A stretch of DNA of 64,000 bases from JAYQKL01 sp049890195 (GCA_049890195.1 JBMHBY010000006.1:287143-351142); one strand, 5' to 3'. Counted from the stretch's first letter, positions 45,307-54,872 are shown. Translations and numbers: made by a program. Notes: generated by a model not told the origin, from the letters alone.

Positions 45307-46829
45307 CTGTCCATCCTGTCCGGCACAACCCGGCCCAGCCAGTCAGCCAGGGCCTTGAGATCCGGGTGCGCCAAGGCCGCGGTGACATAACCCAAAACCC
45401 GCGGCAGGTGCTGCAAATATTGGGGCCGGCCATCACGCTCGGCAAGCCGGGCAAACACGCCGGCAATCCTTAAGTTTCTCTGCGCCCCAAATATGTGGTA
45501 ATGGCAGGCCAAGGCAGCGGGGTCGCAGCCGGTCGCGTTCAGATACTGTGCGTAGCTGTGTTGCACCTGCGCCGGCGCGACATCGCGGCGGGCGTCCTGC
45601 AACAGCGAAACAAGATCATAGGCTGGCGACCCAATCAGCGCGTCCTGCACGTCAATCATGCCCAGCCGGGCAATCCCCTGCAGTTCGGCCCGCCACATGA
45701 TGTTCGGGGAATGATAATCGCGCAACACCAGCACCTGCGGCAGGATGGCGGCCTCAAGCCGATCAAACAGGTCCTGCCACAGCATCTCCCAGTCGGCCTT
45801 ATCCTGCCCGGACAAATCAACACCGAGATGCGGCAGATACCATTGCGTAAAAAGCCCGACCTCATGCGCCAAAACATGCCGGTCAAGAACCGCCAGACTG
45901 TGGCTTTCCGCCCCGTCTCCCAAGCAGGCCGGCGGCGTGAGGTCGTAAAGCCTGATCAACGCCTCTACCGCCTCGCCATAAACGGCGGACAGAAACGGGC
46001 TGGCATTGTCAATCAAGGTGGTCATCGCGATGTCACCGAAATCCTCAAGCAGCAGAAAACCGTTGTCCAGATCTGCCCGCAGGATTTCGGGTGCCCGCAA
46101 ACCCTGATCACGCAAATATTCCGCCACAGCCGTGAAGCTTGCGGTTTTTGTCCCCAGACCAACGGCCTCGGCATAGGGGTTGGCCGGGCCGTTCTGCGGC
46201 CAGTCCATGAACATCACAGGGCTCCCGTCCTGCCCCGTCAGGCGCGCATAACGACGGCTGGAGGCATCTCCGGCGACCGGCTGCCGCAGGGCTTCGCCAT
46301 AGCCCGCCTTGGAAATGAATTTGTCGGCCGCTTCGGTGCGCGCACTGAAGGCGGCAAAATCCGAAAAGCGTTTCATGACCTCTTCACCGGCCCGCAAAGT
46401 GATCTTGCGTCCCCCCTGGTGCTCGATGAAATCCAGGTCAATTCTCCCGCCCGTAAGCGCGGGTGCTGCGCCCGCCTCCAGCAGGATGTCGCCCCATTCC
46501 ACCAGAACCAAACCCTCCGTCGAAAACAGGTCCAGTTCGACCGCCTCTTCGGAAACCTCAAGCCGATACAAATCAGCATGCAGGATGGCGCCGCCCGGGC
46601 TGTCATAATGCTGCACCAAAGAGAATGTCGGGCTGGGCACGGCTGTGTCCGGCCCGCACAAAGCCCGAATCACACCACGGGCAAATGTTGTTTTGCCGGC
46701 ACCGAGATCGCCGTTTAAAAACACAACGTCCCCGGCTTCGAATTGCGGCGCCAACCATGCCGCAAGGTGCAGGACTGACGCCTCATCGCGACAGAAATGG
46801 GTCAGACCGGTCTTGGGAAAACTGTTCAT
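45303..46829 (-). CDS. TsaE fused to an AmgK-like sugar kinase
   Basis: The 508 residues hold two proteins. Residues 1 to about 150 are TsaE, the ATPase of the t6A tRNA-modification complex, with Walker A GDLGAGKTT (40-48), SPTFSLVQHY and HADLYRLE. Residues about 165-508 are an APH-fold kinase with VLRDYHSPNIMW (catalytic loop) and GMIDVQDALIGSPAYDLVSL (metal-binding aspartate). In Pseudomonas the separate AmgK phosphorylates MurNAc and GlcNAc at the anomeric position. The fusion is known in alphaproteobacteria, and the following MurU-like gene supports the recycling role. Confidence 0.93.
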   Translation of the reverse strand: MNSFPKTGLTHFCRDEASVLHLAAWLAPQFEAGDVVFLNGDLGAGKTTFARGVIRALCGPDTAVPSPTFSLVQHYDSPGGAILHADLYRLEVSEEAVELDLFSTEGLVLVEWGDILLEAGAAPALTGGRIDLDFIEHQGGRKITLRAGEEVMKRFSDFAAFSARTEAADKFISKAGYGEALRQPVAGDASSRRYARLTGQDGSPVMFMDWPQNGPANPYAEAVGLGTKTASFTAVAEYLRDQGLRAPEILRADLDNGFLLLEDFGDIAMTTLIDNASPFLSAVYGEAVEALIRLYDLTPPACLGDGAESHSLAVLDRHVLAHEVGLFTQWYLPHLGVDLSGQDKADWEMLWQDLFDRLEAAILPQVLVLRDYHSPNIMWRAELQGIARLGMIDVQDALIGSPAYDLVSLLQDARRDVAPAQVQHSYAQYLNATGCDPAALACHYHIFGAQRNLRIAGVFARLAERDGRPQYLQHLPRVLGYVTAALAHPDLKALADWLGRVVPDRMDR

Positions 46830-46922
46830 AAAGCTGTTTTATCTTGCCTAAATCCCAACAGCAAGGCTTGATAAATACAGAAAAATGCTCCATTTTTGCC
46901 CCTAAACAAGACGGGGTACAGC

Positions 46923-48155
46923 GTGACACATATTATTGTTGTTGGGGCCGGACAGGCCGGTGCACAAACCATCATCAGCCTGCGCCAGGGCGGTTTTGAC
47001 GGTGACATCACTTTGATCGGGGAAGAAAAAGAACTGCCCTATCAACGTCCGCCGCTGTCCAAGAAGTTCCTCTCCGGGGAGATGCCGGCCGAGCGGTTGT
47101 TTTTCAGACCGGCGGAGTTTTATGAAAAAGAAAACATCACGGTCAAGCTGTCCTGCCGCGTTGAAACCATCGACCGCAACGCCAAAACCCTCACCCTTGA
47201 TGACGGCGGCACCCTTTCCTATGACAAATTGATGCTGTCGGTCGGGTCGCGCCCACGCCCGCTGCCGCTGGACGGCGCCGACAGGCCGAATGTCTTTGCC
47301 GTGCGCTCGATTGCAGACATTGAGGCCATGAAACCGCTTTTTGAAGCCGGCAAAAAGCTGATCATCATCGGTGGCGGATATATCGGCCTTGAAACCGCAG
47401 CCGTCGCACAGAAAATGGGCCTGGCCACCACTGTTGTTGAGGCCATGGACCGCGTACTGGCGCGTGTGACGGACCCCCAGATCTCCGCATTCTATCAATC
47501 CCTGCACCGTGAGGAGGGGGTGGATATGCGGGTCGGCACCGGCGTGGAGGGCTTCGAATTTGACGAAACCGTCACCGGTGTCAGGCTGTCGGACGGCAAT
47601 GTTCTGGACGCGGATCTGGTTGTGGTTGGCATCGGCATCCTTCCGAATGTGGAAATGGCGGCGGCAGCCGGCCTGGCTGTGGACAATGGCATCGTTGTCA
47701 ATGAAAACGCCCAAACCTCGGATCCGGACATTTATGCCGGCGGTGACTGCACCCAGCACCCAAATGCGCTTTTGGGGCGGAATCTGCGGCTGGAGAGTGT
47801 CCAAAACGCGATTGAGCAGGGCAAGGCGGCGGCGGCGCACATGCTTGGTTCAGCCAAACCTTATGCCGACATTCCGTGGTTCTGGTCAGATCAGTATGAC
47901 GTCAAGCTGCAGACCGTTGGGCTGTCAGGATCGCATGACCGCACCATCGTGCGCGGCGATCCGGCGACCCGCTCCTTTGCACTGTTTTATTTTGAAGGCG
48001 ACAAACTCATCGCCATGGATGCCATCAACCGCCCGGCCGAGTTCATGGTCGCCAAAAAGCTGGTGCATGCCAGTTTCGCTGATGACCATAAAGCCGACCC
48101 GGCGGCGCTGGCGGATGACAGCATCGCGCCCAAGGCGTTGATGGCCGGTCTGTAG
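46923..48155 (+). CDS. FAD-dependent ferredoxin-type reductase (rhodocoxin/putidaredoxin reductase-like)
   Basis: This is an NAD(P)H oxidoreductase of 410 residues that passes electrons to a small iron-sulfur protein, usually for a P450 or dioxygenase. It has the FAD motif VVGAGQAGAQ, PYQRPPLSKKFL, the NAD(P)H motif IGGGYIGLETA and IYAGGDC for the flavin. The frame begins at a TTG at 46896. I start at the GTG at 46923, which gives VTHIIVVGAGQ directly before the Rossmann strand. No ferredoxin or oxygenase gene adjoins it, so the partner is elsewhere. Confidence 0.88.
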   Translation: MTHIIVVGAGQAGAQTIISLRQGGFDGDITLIGEEKELPYQRPPLSKKFLSGEMPAERLFFRPAEFYEKENITVKLSCRVETIDRNAKTLTLDDGGTLSYDKLMLSVGSRPRPLPLDGADRPNVFAVRSIADIEAMKPLFEAGKKLIIIGGGYIGLETAAVAQKMGLATTVVEAMDRVLARVTDPQISAFYQSLHREEGVDMRVGTGVEGFEFDETVTGVRLSDGNVLDADLVVVGIGILPNVEMAAAAGLAVDNGIVVNENAQTSDPDIYAGGDCTQHPNALLGRNLRLESVQNAIEQGKAAAAHMLGSAKPYADIPWFWSDQYDVKLQTVGLSGSHDRTIVRGDPATRSFALFYFEGDKLIAMDAINRPAEFMVAKKLVHASFADDHKADPAALADDSIAPKALMAGL

Positions 48156-48156
48156 C

Positions 48157-49446
48157 CTAGTAGCGGTAGTGTTCCGGCTTGTAGGGGCCGTTTTGCGACA
48201 CGCCGATGTAATCCGCCTGCTCTTTGTTGAGTTTGGTCAGCTTCGCCCCCAAGCGTTCAAGGTGCAGGGTGGCGACTTTTTCATCGAGATGTTTCGGCAG
48301 AACATAGACATTGCGGTCATAATTGGCGTGGTTCTGCCACAACTCAATCTGCGCCAACACCTGATTGGTGAACGACGCTGACATGACAAAGCTTGGATGA
48401 CCGGTTGCGCAGCCCAGATTCAACAGGCGCCCTTCGGCGAGCAGGATGATCCGCTTGCCATCGGGGAACTCAATCTCATCCACCTGCGGCTTGACATTGT
48501 GCCAGGTGTAGTTTTTGAGCGCAGCGACCTGAATTTCACTGTCAAAATGGCCGATATTGCCGACAATGGCGCGGTCTTTCATCTCCCGCATATGGTCGAT
48601 CGTGATGATGTCCTTGTTGCCGGTCGTTGTGATGAATATATCCGCATAAGACGCGGCGTCCTCCATGGTTGTAACCTCATAACCCTCCATGGCGGCCTGC
48701 AAGGCGCAAATCGGGTCAATTTCTGTCACCAGCACGCGCGCACCCTGGGACCGCAGACTTTCCGCCGAACCTTTGCCGACATCACCATAGCCGCATACGA
48801 CGGCGATTTTGCCGGCGACCATGACATCGGTGGCGCGCTTCACGCCATCGACAAGGCTTTCACGGCAGCCATAGAGGTTGTCGAATTTCGATTTGGTCAC
48901 ACTGTCATTGACATTAATGGCCGGAATTTTGAGCGTGCCTTCCTTGGCCATCTCATAAAGCCGCAACACGCCGGTGGTGGTTTCCTCGGAGACGCCGACG
49001 ACATCATCCAGCAGTTCCGGGTATTTGTCATGCATCAGCAGCGTCAGGTCACCGCCGTCATCCAAAAGAATGTTTGGCGTCCAGCCGTCCGGCCCCTGAA
49101 TGGTCTGCTCGACACACCACCAATACTCCTCTTCGGTTTCGCCTTTCCAGGCAAACACCGGAACACCAAGGTCGGCCATGGCCGCGGCGGCATGATCCTG
49201 TGTCGAAAAGATGTTGCAGGACGACCACCGCACCTCGGCGCCAAGCGCAACCAGCGTCTTGATCAACACAGCAGTCTGGATCGTCATGTGCAGACAGCCG
49301 GTCACACGCGCCCCGGTGAGCGGTTTCGTCTCACCATACTCCTCGCACAGCGCCATCAGACCGGGCATTTCGGTTTCGGCAATGGCGATCTCTTTATGGC
49401 CCCAATCAGCCAGGCTAATATCGGCGACTTTATAATCAACACTCAT
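48157..49446 (-). CDS. ahcY: Adenosylhomocysteinase
   Basis: It hydrolyses S-adenosylhomocysteine to adenosine and homocysteine, keeping methylation reactions going. The 429 residues have NAD binding at VVCGYGDVGKGSAESLRSQG, substrate segments TGCLHMTIQTAVLI and NVNDSVTKSKFDNLYGCRES, and the C-terminal KPEHYRY. The start at 49446 is preceded by AAGGAG 7 bases upstream; the ATG-equivalent start at 49464 is not. The convergent FAD gene stops 1 base away. Confidence 0.97.
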   Translation of the reverse strand: MSVDYKVADISLADWGHKEIAIAETEMPGLMALCEEYGETKPLTGARVTGCLHMTIQTAVLIKTLVALGAEVRWSSCNIFSTQDHAAAAMADLGVPVFAWKGETEEEYWWCVEQTIQGPDGWTPNILLDDGGDLTLLMHDKYPELLDDVVGVSEETTTGVLRLYEMAKEGTLKIPAINVNDSVTKSKFDNLYGCRESLVDGVKRATDVMVAGKIAVVCGYGDVGKGSAESLRSQGARVLVTEIDPICALQAAMEGYEVTTMEDAASYADIFITTTGNKDIITIDHMREMKDRAIVGNIGHFDSEIQVAALKNYTWHNVKPQVDEIEFPDGKRIILLAEGRLLNLGCATGHPSFVMSASFTNQVLAQIELWQNHANYDRNVYVLPKHLDEKVATLHLERLGAKLTKLNKEQADYIGVSQNGPYKPEHYRY

Positions 49447-49536
49447 AGTCAACTCCTTGATCAATTTCGGCCTTTGTATCAGGTGACGCCGGAATAATCA
49501 AGGTTGATATAAAGAAATGTTTATATGGTTAAATGA

Positions 49537-49803
49537 TCAGTCTTCGCCGAATTTTCCCGCGACGAGTTCTGACAATGCATCCAGCGCTGTATCAGCCTGC
49601 GGCCCGTCAGCGGACAGTTCAATGGTCGAGCCTTTGCCGGCCACGAGCATCATCAGACCCATGACCGAAACCGCCGGAACCGTCATACCGTTATGCATCA
49701 CGCGGATATCGCAGTCGAATGCACGGGCGCAGCTGACAAATTTGGCCGAGGCACGGGCATGCAGGCCGCGTTGGTTGATGATCTCAACTTTTTTAGTCGG
49801 CAC
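49537..49803 (-). CDS. ptsH: Phosphocarrier protein HPr
   Basis: HPr relays phosphate from Enzyme I to EIIA proteins. The 88 residues have the phosphorylated histidine in GLHARAS (His15) and the regulatory serine at 46 (AVSVMGLMML), the target of HprK. No sugar-specific EIIBC is present in the window, so the relay is probably regulatory (PTS-Ntr-like). It overlaps the EIIA gene by 11 bases. Confidence 0.94.
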   Translation of the reverse strand: MPTKKVEIINQRGLHARASAKFVSCARAFDCDIRVMHNGMTVPAVSVMGLMMLVAGKGSTIELSADGPQADTALDALSELVAGKFGED

Positions 49804-50212
49804 TGGGTGGCGTTTCCTTGTTCAAAACCTGGCTGGCAACTGAAATATATTTGCGCGCCGCTTCCGATGCCGCCGAAACACAGTCCGCCATGGACATTTT
49901 CTCACGCACACCGGCCAGTTTGATCAGCATCGGCAGGTTTATGCCGGCAATCACCTCAATACGGCCTTGGTCAAGCAGGGAAATCGCCAGATTGGAGGGT
50001 GTGCCGCCAAACATGTCAGTCAGCAGGATAACCCCGTGTCCGCTGTCTGCACGTTCTGCCGCCTCAGTAATATCGGCCCGCCGTTGCTCCATGTCATCAT
50101 CGGGGTCTATACAGATGGCTTCAACATTCTCCTGCTTCCCGACGACATGCTCCATGGCCGCCTTGAACTCTGTCGCCAGTTTGCCGTGTGTCACAATGAC
50201 CAAACCAATCAT
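49793..50212 (-). CDS. PTS EIIA component, mannose/fructose-family type
   Basis: This is a cytoplasmic EIIA protein of 139 residues. The phosphorylated histidine lies in IVTHGKLA (His9), and TDMFGGTPSNLA follows as in the EIIA-Man family. In alphaproteobacteria this protein and HPr form a regulatory relay with HprK and are linked to the ChvG/ChvI genes, as here. It overlaps HPr by 11 bases and follows hprK by 15. Confidence 0.92.
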   Translation of the reverse strand: MIGLVIVTHGKLATEFKAAMEHVVGKQENVEAICIDPDDDMEQRRADITEAAERADSGHGVILLTDMFGGTPSNLAISLLDQGRIEVIAGINLPMLIKLAGVREKMSMADCVSAASEAARKYISVASQVLNKETPPSAD

Positions 50213-50227
50213 ACGCCTCTCCTGTAT

Positions 50228-50704
50228 CTATTCCCCAACAATGCCCTGAGCCGCAGGCTTCGGCAAGCCTATTTCACCGGCTTGCAGACGCTCCACCGCA
50301 CAGCACAGCTTTTCAGGCGCCGAGTCCTCAAACGCACACAAGGAAAGCCGCGGCAACCGGACACCGCACAGCATTTCCGTTTCCGTTTCCGGCAGGAGCG
50401 GCAAAGCGGACTGTTGGGTGGTCATGACCAAATCAACAATCAGGCCGATCCGGATTGAGGCCAGATGCGCACGCCGCACAATGCCGACATGCGTCACATG
50501 CAGCAGACCGGCCAGTTGGGGCGCCGGTGAAGCGATGACCGCTCCACCGTCGGTTTCCAACTGGATCTGGTCATCTCCGACCAGTTTGGCGTAGTCGCGG
50601 TCCACAAGGCGCAGCGTCAGGTCAGATTTGCCCGACCCCGCCGGCCCGCGCAAAACGACACCACATTCACCAACCGCAATGCAATTTGCGTGAGTCAGGG
50701 TCAT
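50228..50704 (-). CDS. hprK: HPr kinase/phosphorylase, short alphaproteobacterial form
   Basis: It phosphorylates and dephosphorylates HPr on Ser46 in response to metabolites. At 158 residues it is the short form that lacks the N-terminal domain of firmicute HprK. The P-loop is GPAGSGKS (residues 20-27). The catalytic GDDQIQLE segment and a C-terminal LPRLSLCAFE region follow. Its ATG shares bases with the chvG stop, so it is translationally coupled. Confidence 0.92.
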   Translation of the reverse strand: MTLTHANCIAVGECGVVLRGPAGSGKSDLTLRLVDRDYAKLVGDDQIQLETDGGAVIASPAPQLAGLLHVTHVGIVRRAHLASIRIGLIVDLVMTTQQSALPLLPETETEMLCGVRLPRLSLCAFEDSAPEKLCCAVERLQAGEIGLPKPAAQGIVGE

Positions 50705-52347
50705 CAGGCCGCTCCTGCCTCCGCTTCAGGCAAGTCAAGTTCGAACACCCCGCCGGACGCCGCATACGCCACCAGATTGCCGCCATGATGATGGGCGATG
50801 TCACGGGCAATGGACAAACCCAGGCCTGAATGCTCAGGCACTGTGTCCGGCCGCTCCGGTGACATGCCGCGGTCGGTATAAAACCGTTCAAACACGCGCT
50901 CCGTCACATCAGGGGGAACCCCGGGCCCCTCATCTTCAACCCTCAGGATGACACGCTGGTCTTTGACGGACAGGCTGACCCTTATCTCACTGCCTTGTGG
51001 GGCAAATGAGATGGCATTGTCGAGGAGATTATGAATGATCTGCGCCAAACGGTTTTCCTGCCCCAGCACCATGGCCCGGTCAGCAACCATGAGTTTCAGA
51101 GACAGGGATTTCGGCTTTGCCTCAACCAGCACCGGTGCCAGCCGGCTGACAATTTCGGAGAGGTTCAGACGGTCGAATTCCTCCCGCCCCAGTTCCGCAT
51201 CCAGACGCGAGGCTGCTGATATATCGGAAATAAGGCGGTTCAGGCGGTGGATGTCGGTGAGTAAAATCCCGAACAACGCCTTCCTGTCCGCGGCCCCCTT
51301 TGCCGCTTCCAGCGTTTCAATGGCGCTTTGCATGCTGGCCAGCGGATTCTTCAGCTCATGCGCCACATCCGCCGCAAAACGTTCAATCGCATCCAGTCGC
51401 CGCAGCAATTGGTCAAGCAACCCCCGCAACGCCTTTGATAAATCAGCCACCTCATCACCACGTCCGGAAAAATCAGGAATTTTACTGAGTTCAGGAAGAA
51501 TGTCGGTTTGCTGATAGTGACTCAGCGCCCCGGCAAGTCTCTGAACCGGCATGGTGATGGTCCGCGCCACCAGCACGGTCAAACCGAGCGTGATGGTAAA
51601 AATCACCAGAAACAAGCGCAGGGTCGCGTTGCGCGATGTCATGACCATCTCGTCAATCGCCCCCGGCGGGCTGGTCAGCAGGAGCACGCCATTAATGGCA
51701 CGGTAATGGGAGACAGGCACCGCAAGCGTCAGGATATCCCTGTTGTTCTCACTCACGCGGGACAGGCTGACGGTCGCACCGGTCAACGCACCCTGCACCT
51801 CCTCCAGTGCAATGCCGTTTGCGGCGATGTCATCGGTCAATAAGGGCAGGTCATCTCGGCCCAGCAGGGGCAGGAAAATCCGGCGCGGGCGTTGCTCCGC
51901 TCCCCTGCCGTCAAGCGCGGCGATGCGCACTTTGCCCGGCATCCGGGCCGTATCGACAACCAATTCCCCTTTGCGGTCGTAATAGCGTACCCTGATGCTG
52001 GTCCGGGCGACCAGGCGCTGCAGCAGCAAAGTGACGTCCTGCACAGCAATTTCCGGCAAAAGGACATTGCCCTGCGTCTCCTCTGCGGCACCCGGCACCA
52101 ACACAAAAGGCACGGCATCACCGCCAAGACCACCGACAGCCTCAGCCATGATACGCCCCTGCACCAGCAGGCTTTGGCGGTACGCCTCGGTCAGGCTCTC
52201 ACGGGTCTGGCCGAGCACCAGCAGCCCCCCCATGAACGCCACCAAGCCGAGGGCATTGATGACAATCAAGCGCGTCAACAGACTTCGGCGGCCCGGCGAA
52301 AGTTTGCGCAAGAGGGTTTTGAGCGAAAGTGACACGCGGTTGTTCAC
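50704..52347 (-). CDS. chvG: Sensor histidine kinase ChvG/ExoS type
   Basis: This is an inner-membrane sensor kinase of 547 residues. One transmembrane helix is at about 25-46 and a second at about 244-261, enclosing a periplasmic stimulus-sensing domain of about 195 residues. A HAMP domain and the H-box DVAHELKNPLASMQ (His330) follow, then a catalytic ATPase domain with HNLLDNAISFA, EDEGPGVP and SGLGLSIARD. In rhizobia ChvG/ChvI controls envelope and acid-stress genes. It overlaps chvI by 4 bases. Confidence 0.93.
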   Translation of the reverse strand: MNNRVSLSLKTLLRKLSPGRRSLLTRLIVINALGLVAFMGGLLVLGQTRESLTEAYRQSLLVQGRIMAEAVGGLGGDAVPFVLVPGAAEETQGNVLLPEIAVQDVTLLLQRLVARTSIRVRYYDRKGELVVDTARMPGKVRIAALDGRGAEQRPRRIFLPLLGRDDLPLLTDDIAANGIALEEVQGALTGATVSLSRVSENNRDILTLAVPVSHYRAINGVLLLTSPPGAIDEMVMTSRNATLRLFLVIFTITLGLTVLVARTITMPVQRLAGALSHYQQTDILPELSKIPDFSGRGDEVADLSKALRGLLDQLLRRLDAIERFAADVAHELKNPLASMQSAIETLEAAKGAADRKALFGILLTDIHRLNRLISDISAASRLDAELGREEFDRLNLSEIVSRLAPVLVEAKPKSLSLKLMVADRAMVLGQENRLAQIIHNLLDNAISFAPQGSEIRVSLSVKDQRVILRVEDEGPGVPPDVTERVFERFYTDRGMSPERPDTVPEHSGLGLSIARDIAHHHGGNLVAYAASGGVFELDLPEAEAGAA

Positions 52348-53057
52348 TCCTTGTATTTGTATCCGACCCCATACAGGGTCTCAATGGCGTCAAATTCGGG
52401 GTCTTGCCTCCTGAACTTCCGCCGCAACCGTTTGATATGGCTGTCGATTGTTCGATCATCCACATAAACCTGATCATCATAGGCGGCATCCATCAGGGCA
52501 TCACGGCTTTTGACATAACCCGGACGCTGGGCCAAAGCCTCCAATATCAGGAATTCGGTGACCGTCAAATTGACCGGTTTTCCGCGCCATAAACATTCAT
52601 GACGTTGCGTGTCCAAAGACAGTGCCCCGCGCTCCATACGCGGCTGCCGTTCAGCGGCCGGCCCCGCCGCCTCACCCGGCGCGGCCGTATTCCTGTTTTT
52701 GGTGCGCCGCAAAATGGTGCGGATGCGCTCAATCAGCAGTTTTTGTGAAAACGGCTTGGTGATGTAATCATCTGCGCCGATTTTCAGCCCAATCAACTCA
52801 TCAATCTCATCATCCTTGGAGGTCAGAAAAATCACCGGCATGTCTGACACGTTGCGCAGGCGCCGCAGCAATTCCAAACCATCCATACGCGGCATTTTAA
52901 TGTCGAAAACACCAATGTCAGGTTTGTTTTGGGACAAATAATCGAGCGCGGTGCGGCCCTCGGAAAATTTTGCCACCTCAAACCCCTCAGCCTTGAGCGC
53001 CATCGACAGGGAAGTCAGTATGTTATGGTCATCATCAACCAAGGCGATTTTAGCCAT
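52344..53057 (-). CDS. chvI: Response regulator ChvI type (OmpR/PhoB family)
   Basis: This is a DNA-binding response regulator of 237 residues. The receiver has the acidic pair VDDD near the N-terminus, phospho-acceptor Asp52 in VFDIKMPRMDG, and the conserved Lys in ITKPFSQK. The C-terminal winged helix has SRDALMDAAYDDQVYVDDRT and DSHIKRLRRKF. I start at the ATG at 53057 (MAKIALVDDD); a GTG at 53063 adds two residues. It is divergent from pckA. Confidence 0.95.
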   Translation of the reverse strand: MAKIALVDDDHNILTSLSMALKAEGFEVAKFSEGRTALDYLSQNKPDIGVFDIKMPRMDGLELLRRLRNVSDMPVIFLTSKDDEIDELIGLKIGADDYITKPFSQKLLIERIRTILRRTKNRNTAAPGEAAGPAAERQPRMERGALSLDTQRHECLWRGKPVNLTVTEFLILEALAQRPGYVKSRDALMDAAYDDQVYVDDRTIDSHIKRLRRKFRRQDPEFDAIETLYGVGYKYKE

Positions 53058-53155
53058 TACCACCCCGCATTTTAATCTGTGTCCTCATGAAATGCATACT
53101 TAAGGATAATGAGGCATTTCGGCACCATTATGCACGACTTTTTTGTCTCTTTTTG

Positions 53156-53184
53156 TTGGTGCGCCATTGATTTTCGTTTATAAA
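53156..53184 (+). promoter_or_regulatory. Candidate promoter of pckA
   Basis: TTGGTG (53156-53161) and TATAAA (53179-53184) are 17 bases apart and end 31 bases before the pckA ATG. The 158-base divergent gap to chvI could hold further regulator sites, but I see no clear palindrome beyond short ones. Confidence 0.5.
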
Positions 53185-53215
53185 GCTCATTACTTCAACT
53201 AACCAGGTAAGCGTC

Positions 53216-54823
53216 ATGGAACAAACGGGTTTCCGTATCAGCAATATAGGTCTCGACAAGCAGGGTTTCACCGGCCTCAAAGCCGCACATTGGAACCATC
53301 AGCCCAGCAAGCTCTATGAATTGTCACTGGCCCGCAGCGAGGGTGAAATCTCAAAAGGCGGGGCCATGGTTGTCAAGACGGGGACCCATACTGGACGCTC
53401 GGCTCAAGACAAATTCATTGTCCGTGACGATGTGACCGAAAATATTGTGTGGTGGGACAACAACAAATCCATGACGTCCGACCAGTTTGACGCATTGCTG
53501 GCAGACATGAAAGCGCATGCCCGGGACCGTGAGCTGTTTGTTCAGGACCTGTTCGGCGGCGCCGACCAAACCCATCGTCTGCCGACGCGTGTACTCACTG
53601 AACTTGCCTGGCATTCGCTGTTCATCCAAAACCTTCTGATTGAACCGAAGCCAGAAGAACTCGACACTTTTGACCCGGAGTTCCTGATCGTCAACATGCC
53701 GAGTTTTCAAGCCGACCCCGCACGCCACGGATCGCGCACCGAAACCATGATTGCGGTGAATTTCGCCAGAAAAATTGTCCTGATTGCCGGCACATCCTAC
53801 GCCGGTGAAACCAAAAAGTCGGTTTTCTCGATGCTGAACTTCACCCTGCCGGAAAAACGTGTCATGCCGATGCACTGCTCGGTCAATGTCGGCAAGGACG
53901 ATGACGCCGCCGTCTTTTTCGGCCTCTCCGGCACCGGCAAGACCACCCTGTCAGCCGACCCGAACCGCACTTTGGTCGGGGATGACGAGCATGGTTGGTC
54001 GGAAAACGGGGTCTTCAATTTTGAAGGCGGCTGTTACGCAAAAATGATCAACCTGTCGGCGGAGGCAGAACCTGAGATTTATGCCACAACACAACGTTTT
54101 GGTACAGTTCTGGAAAATGTTGTGATGGACCCCGAAACCCGCGAGCTCGACTTTTTCGACAATTCCCTGGCTGAAAACTCCCGCGGCGCTTATCCACTGT
54201 CCTTTATCCCGAACGCCTCGGAAACCGGTATTGCCGGCCATCCGAAAAACATCATCATGCTGACCGCGGACGCCTTTGGTGTGCTGCCGCCCATCGCCCG
54301 CCTGACCCCGAGCCAGGCCATGTATCACTTTCTGTCCGGCTACACCGCCAAAGTCGCCGGCACCGAAAAAGGCGTCACGGAACCCGAAGCAACCTTTTCC
54401 ACCTGCTTTGGTGCCCCATTCATGCCCCGGCATCCGTCTGAATACGGCAATCTGCTGCGCGACCTGATTGCCGAGCATCAGGCTGACTGCTGGCTGGTCA
54501 ACACCGGCTGGACCGGCGGACAATACGGCACCGGCGCACGCATGCCGATCAAGGAAACCCGCGCCCTGCTGTCGGCCGCCCTTGACGGAAGCCTGAACAA
54601 TGCGGAATTCCGCAAGGACGAAAATTTCGGCTTTGACGTGCCTGTCGCCGTTCCGGGTGTTGAAACATCCATTTTGGATCCGCGCGGCACATGGGCTGAC
54701 CCGGCCGCCTATGACGCACAGGCCCAGAAACTGGTCAGCATGTTTGTCGATAATTTCGAGAAGTTCATGGATCATGTCGGCGAAGATGTGCGCACTTCAG
54801 CACCTGTGATTGCAGCCGAATAA
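53216..54823 (+). CDS. pckA: Phosphoenolpyruvate carboxykinase (ATP)
   Basis: The enzyme decarboxylates oxaloacetate to PEP with ATP, the first step of gluconeogenesis from TCA-cycle substrates. The 535 residues contain GTHTGRSAQDKF, the oxaloacetate/metal region and the kinase loop GLSGTGKTTLSAD, then FNFEGGCYAK. Its place divergent from chvI and near ahcY/PTS genes is the common alphaproteobacterial order. It ends just before a bidirectional terminator. Confidence 0.97.
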   Translation: MEQTGFRISNIGLDKQGFTGLKAAHWNHQPSKLYELSLARSEGEISKGGAMVVKTGTHTGRSAQDKFIVRDDVTENIVWWDNNKSMTSDQFDALLADMKAHARDRELFVQDLFGGADQTHRLPTRVLTELAWHSLFIQNLLIEPKPEELDTFDPEFLIVNMPSFQADPARHGSRTETMIAVNFARKIVLIAGTSYAGETKKSVFSMLNFTLPEKRVMPMHCSVNVGKDDDAAVFFGLSGTGKTTLSADPNRTLVGDDEHGWSENGVFNFEGGCYAKMINLSAEAEPEIYATTQRFGTVLENVVMDPETRELDFFDNSLAENSRGAYPLSFIPNASETGIAGHPKNIIMLTADAFGVLPPIARLTPSQAMYHFLSGYTAKVAGTEKGVTEPEATFSTCFGAPFMPRHPSEYGNLLRDLIAEHQADCWLVNTGWTGGQYGTGARMPIKETRALLSAALDGSLNNAEFRKDENFGFDVPVAVPGVETSILDPRGTWADPAAYDAQAQKLVSMFVDNFEKFMDHVGEDVRTSAPVIAAE

Positions 54824-54836
54824 ACCAGTTGAAATC

Positions 54837-54872
54837 AAAAAACCCGCTGCCTGAGAAGACGGCGGGTTTTTT
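54837..54872. terminator. Bidirectional terminator between pckA and polA
   Basis: An 11-bp stem pairs AAAAAACCCGC (54837-54847) with GCGGGTTTTTT (54862-54872) around a 14-base loop. It ends in T6 on both strands, so it can stop transcription of both convergent genes. Confidence 0.88.

Noticed and set aside
49447..49536. Possible S-adenosylhomocysteine or SAM riboswitch before ahcY
   Set aside because: The leader of about 90 bases holds only a short AT-rich hairpin; I could not find conserved riboswitch core bases.
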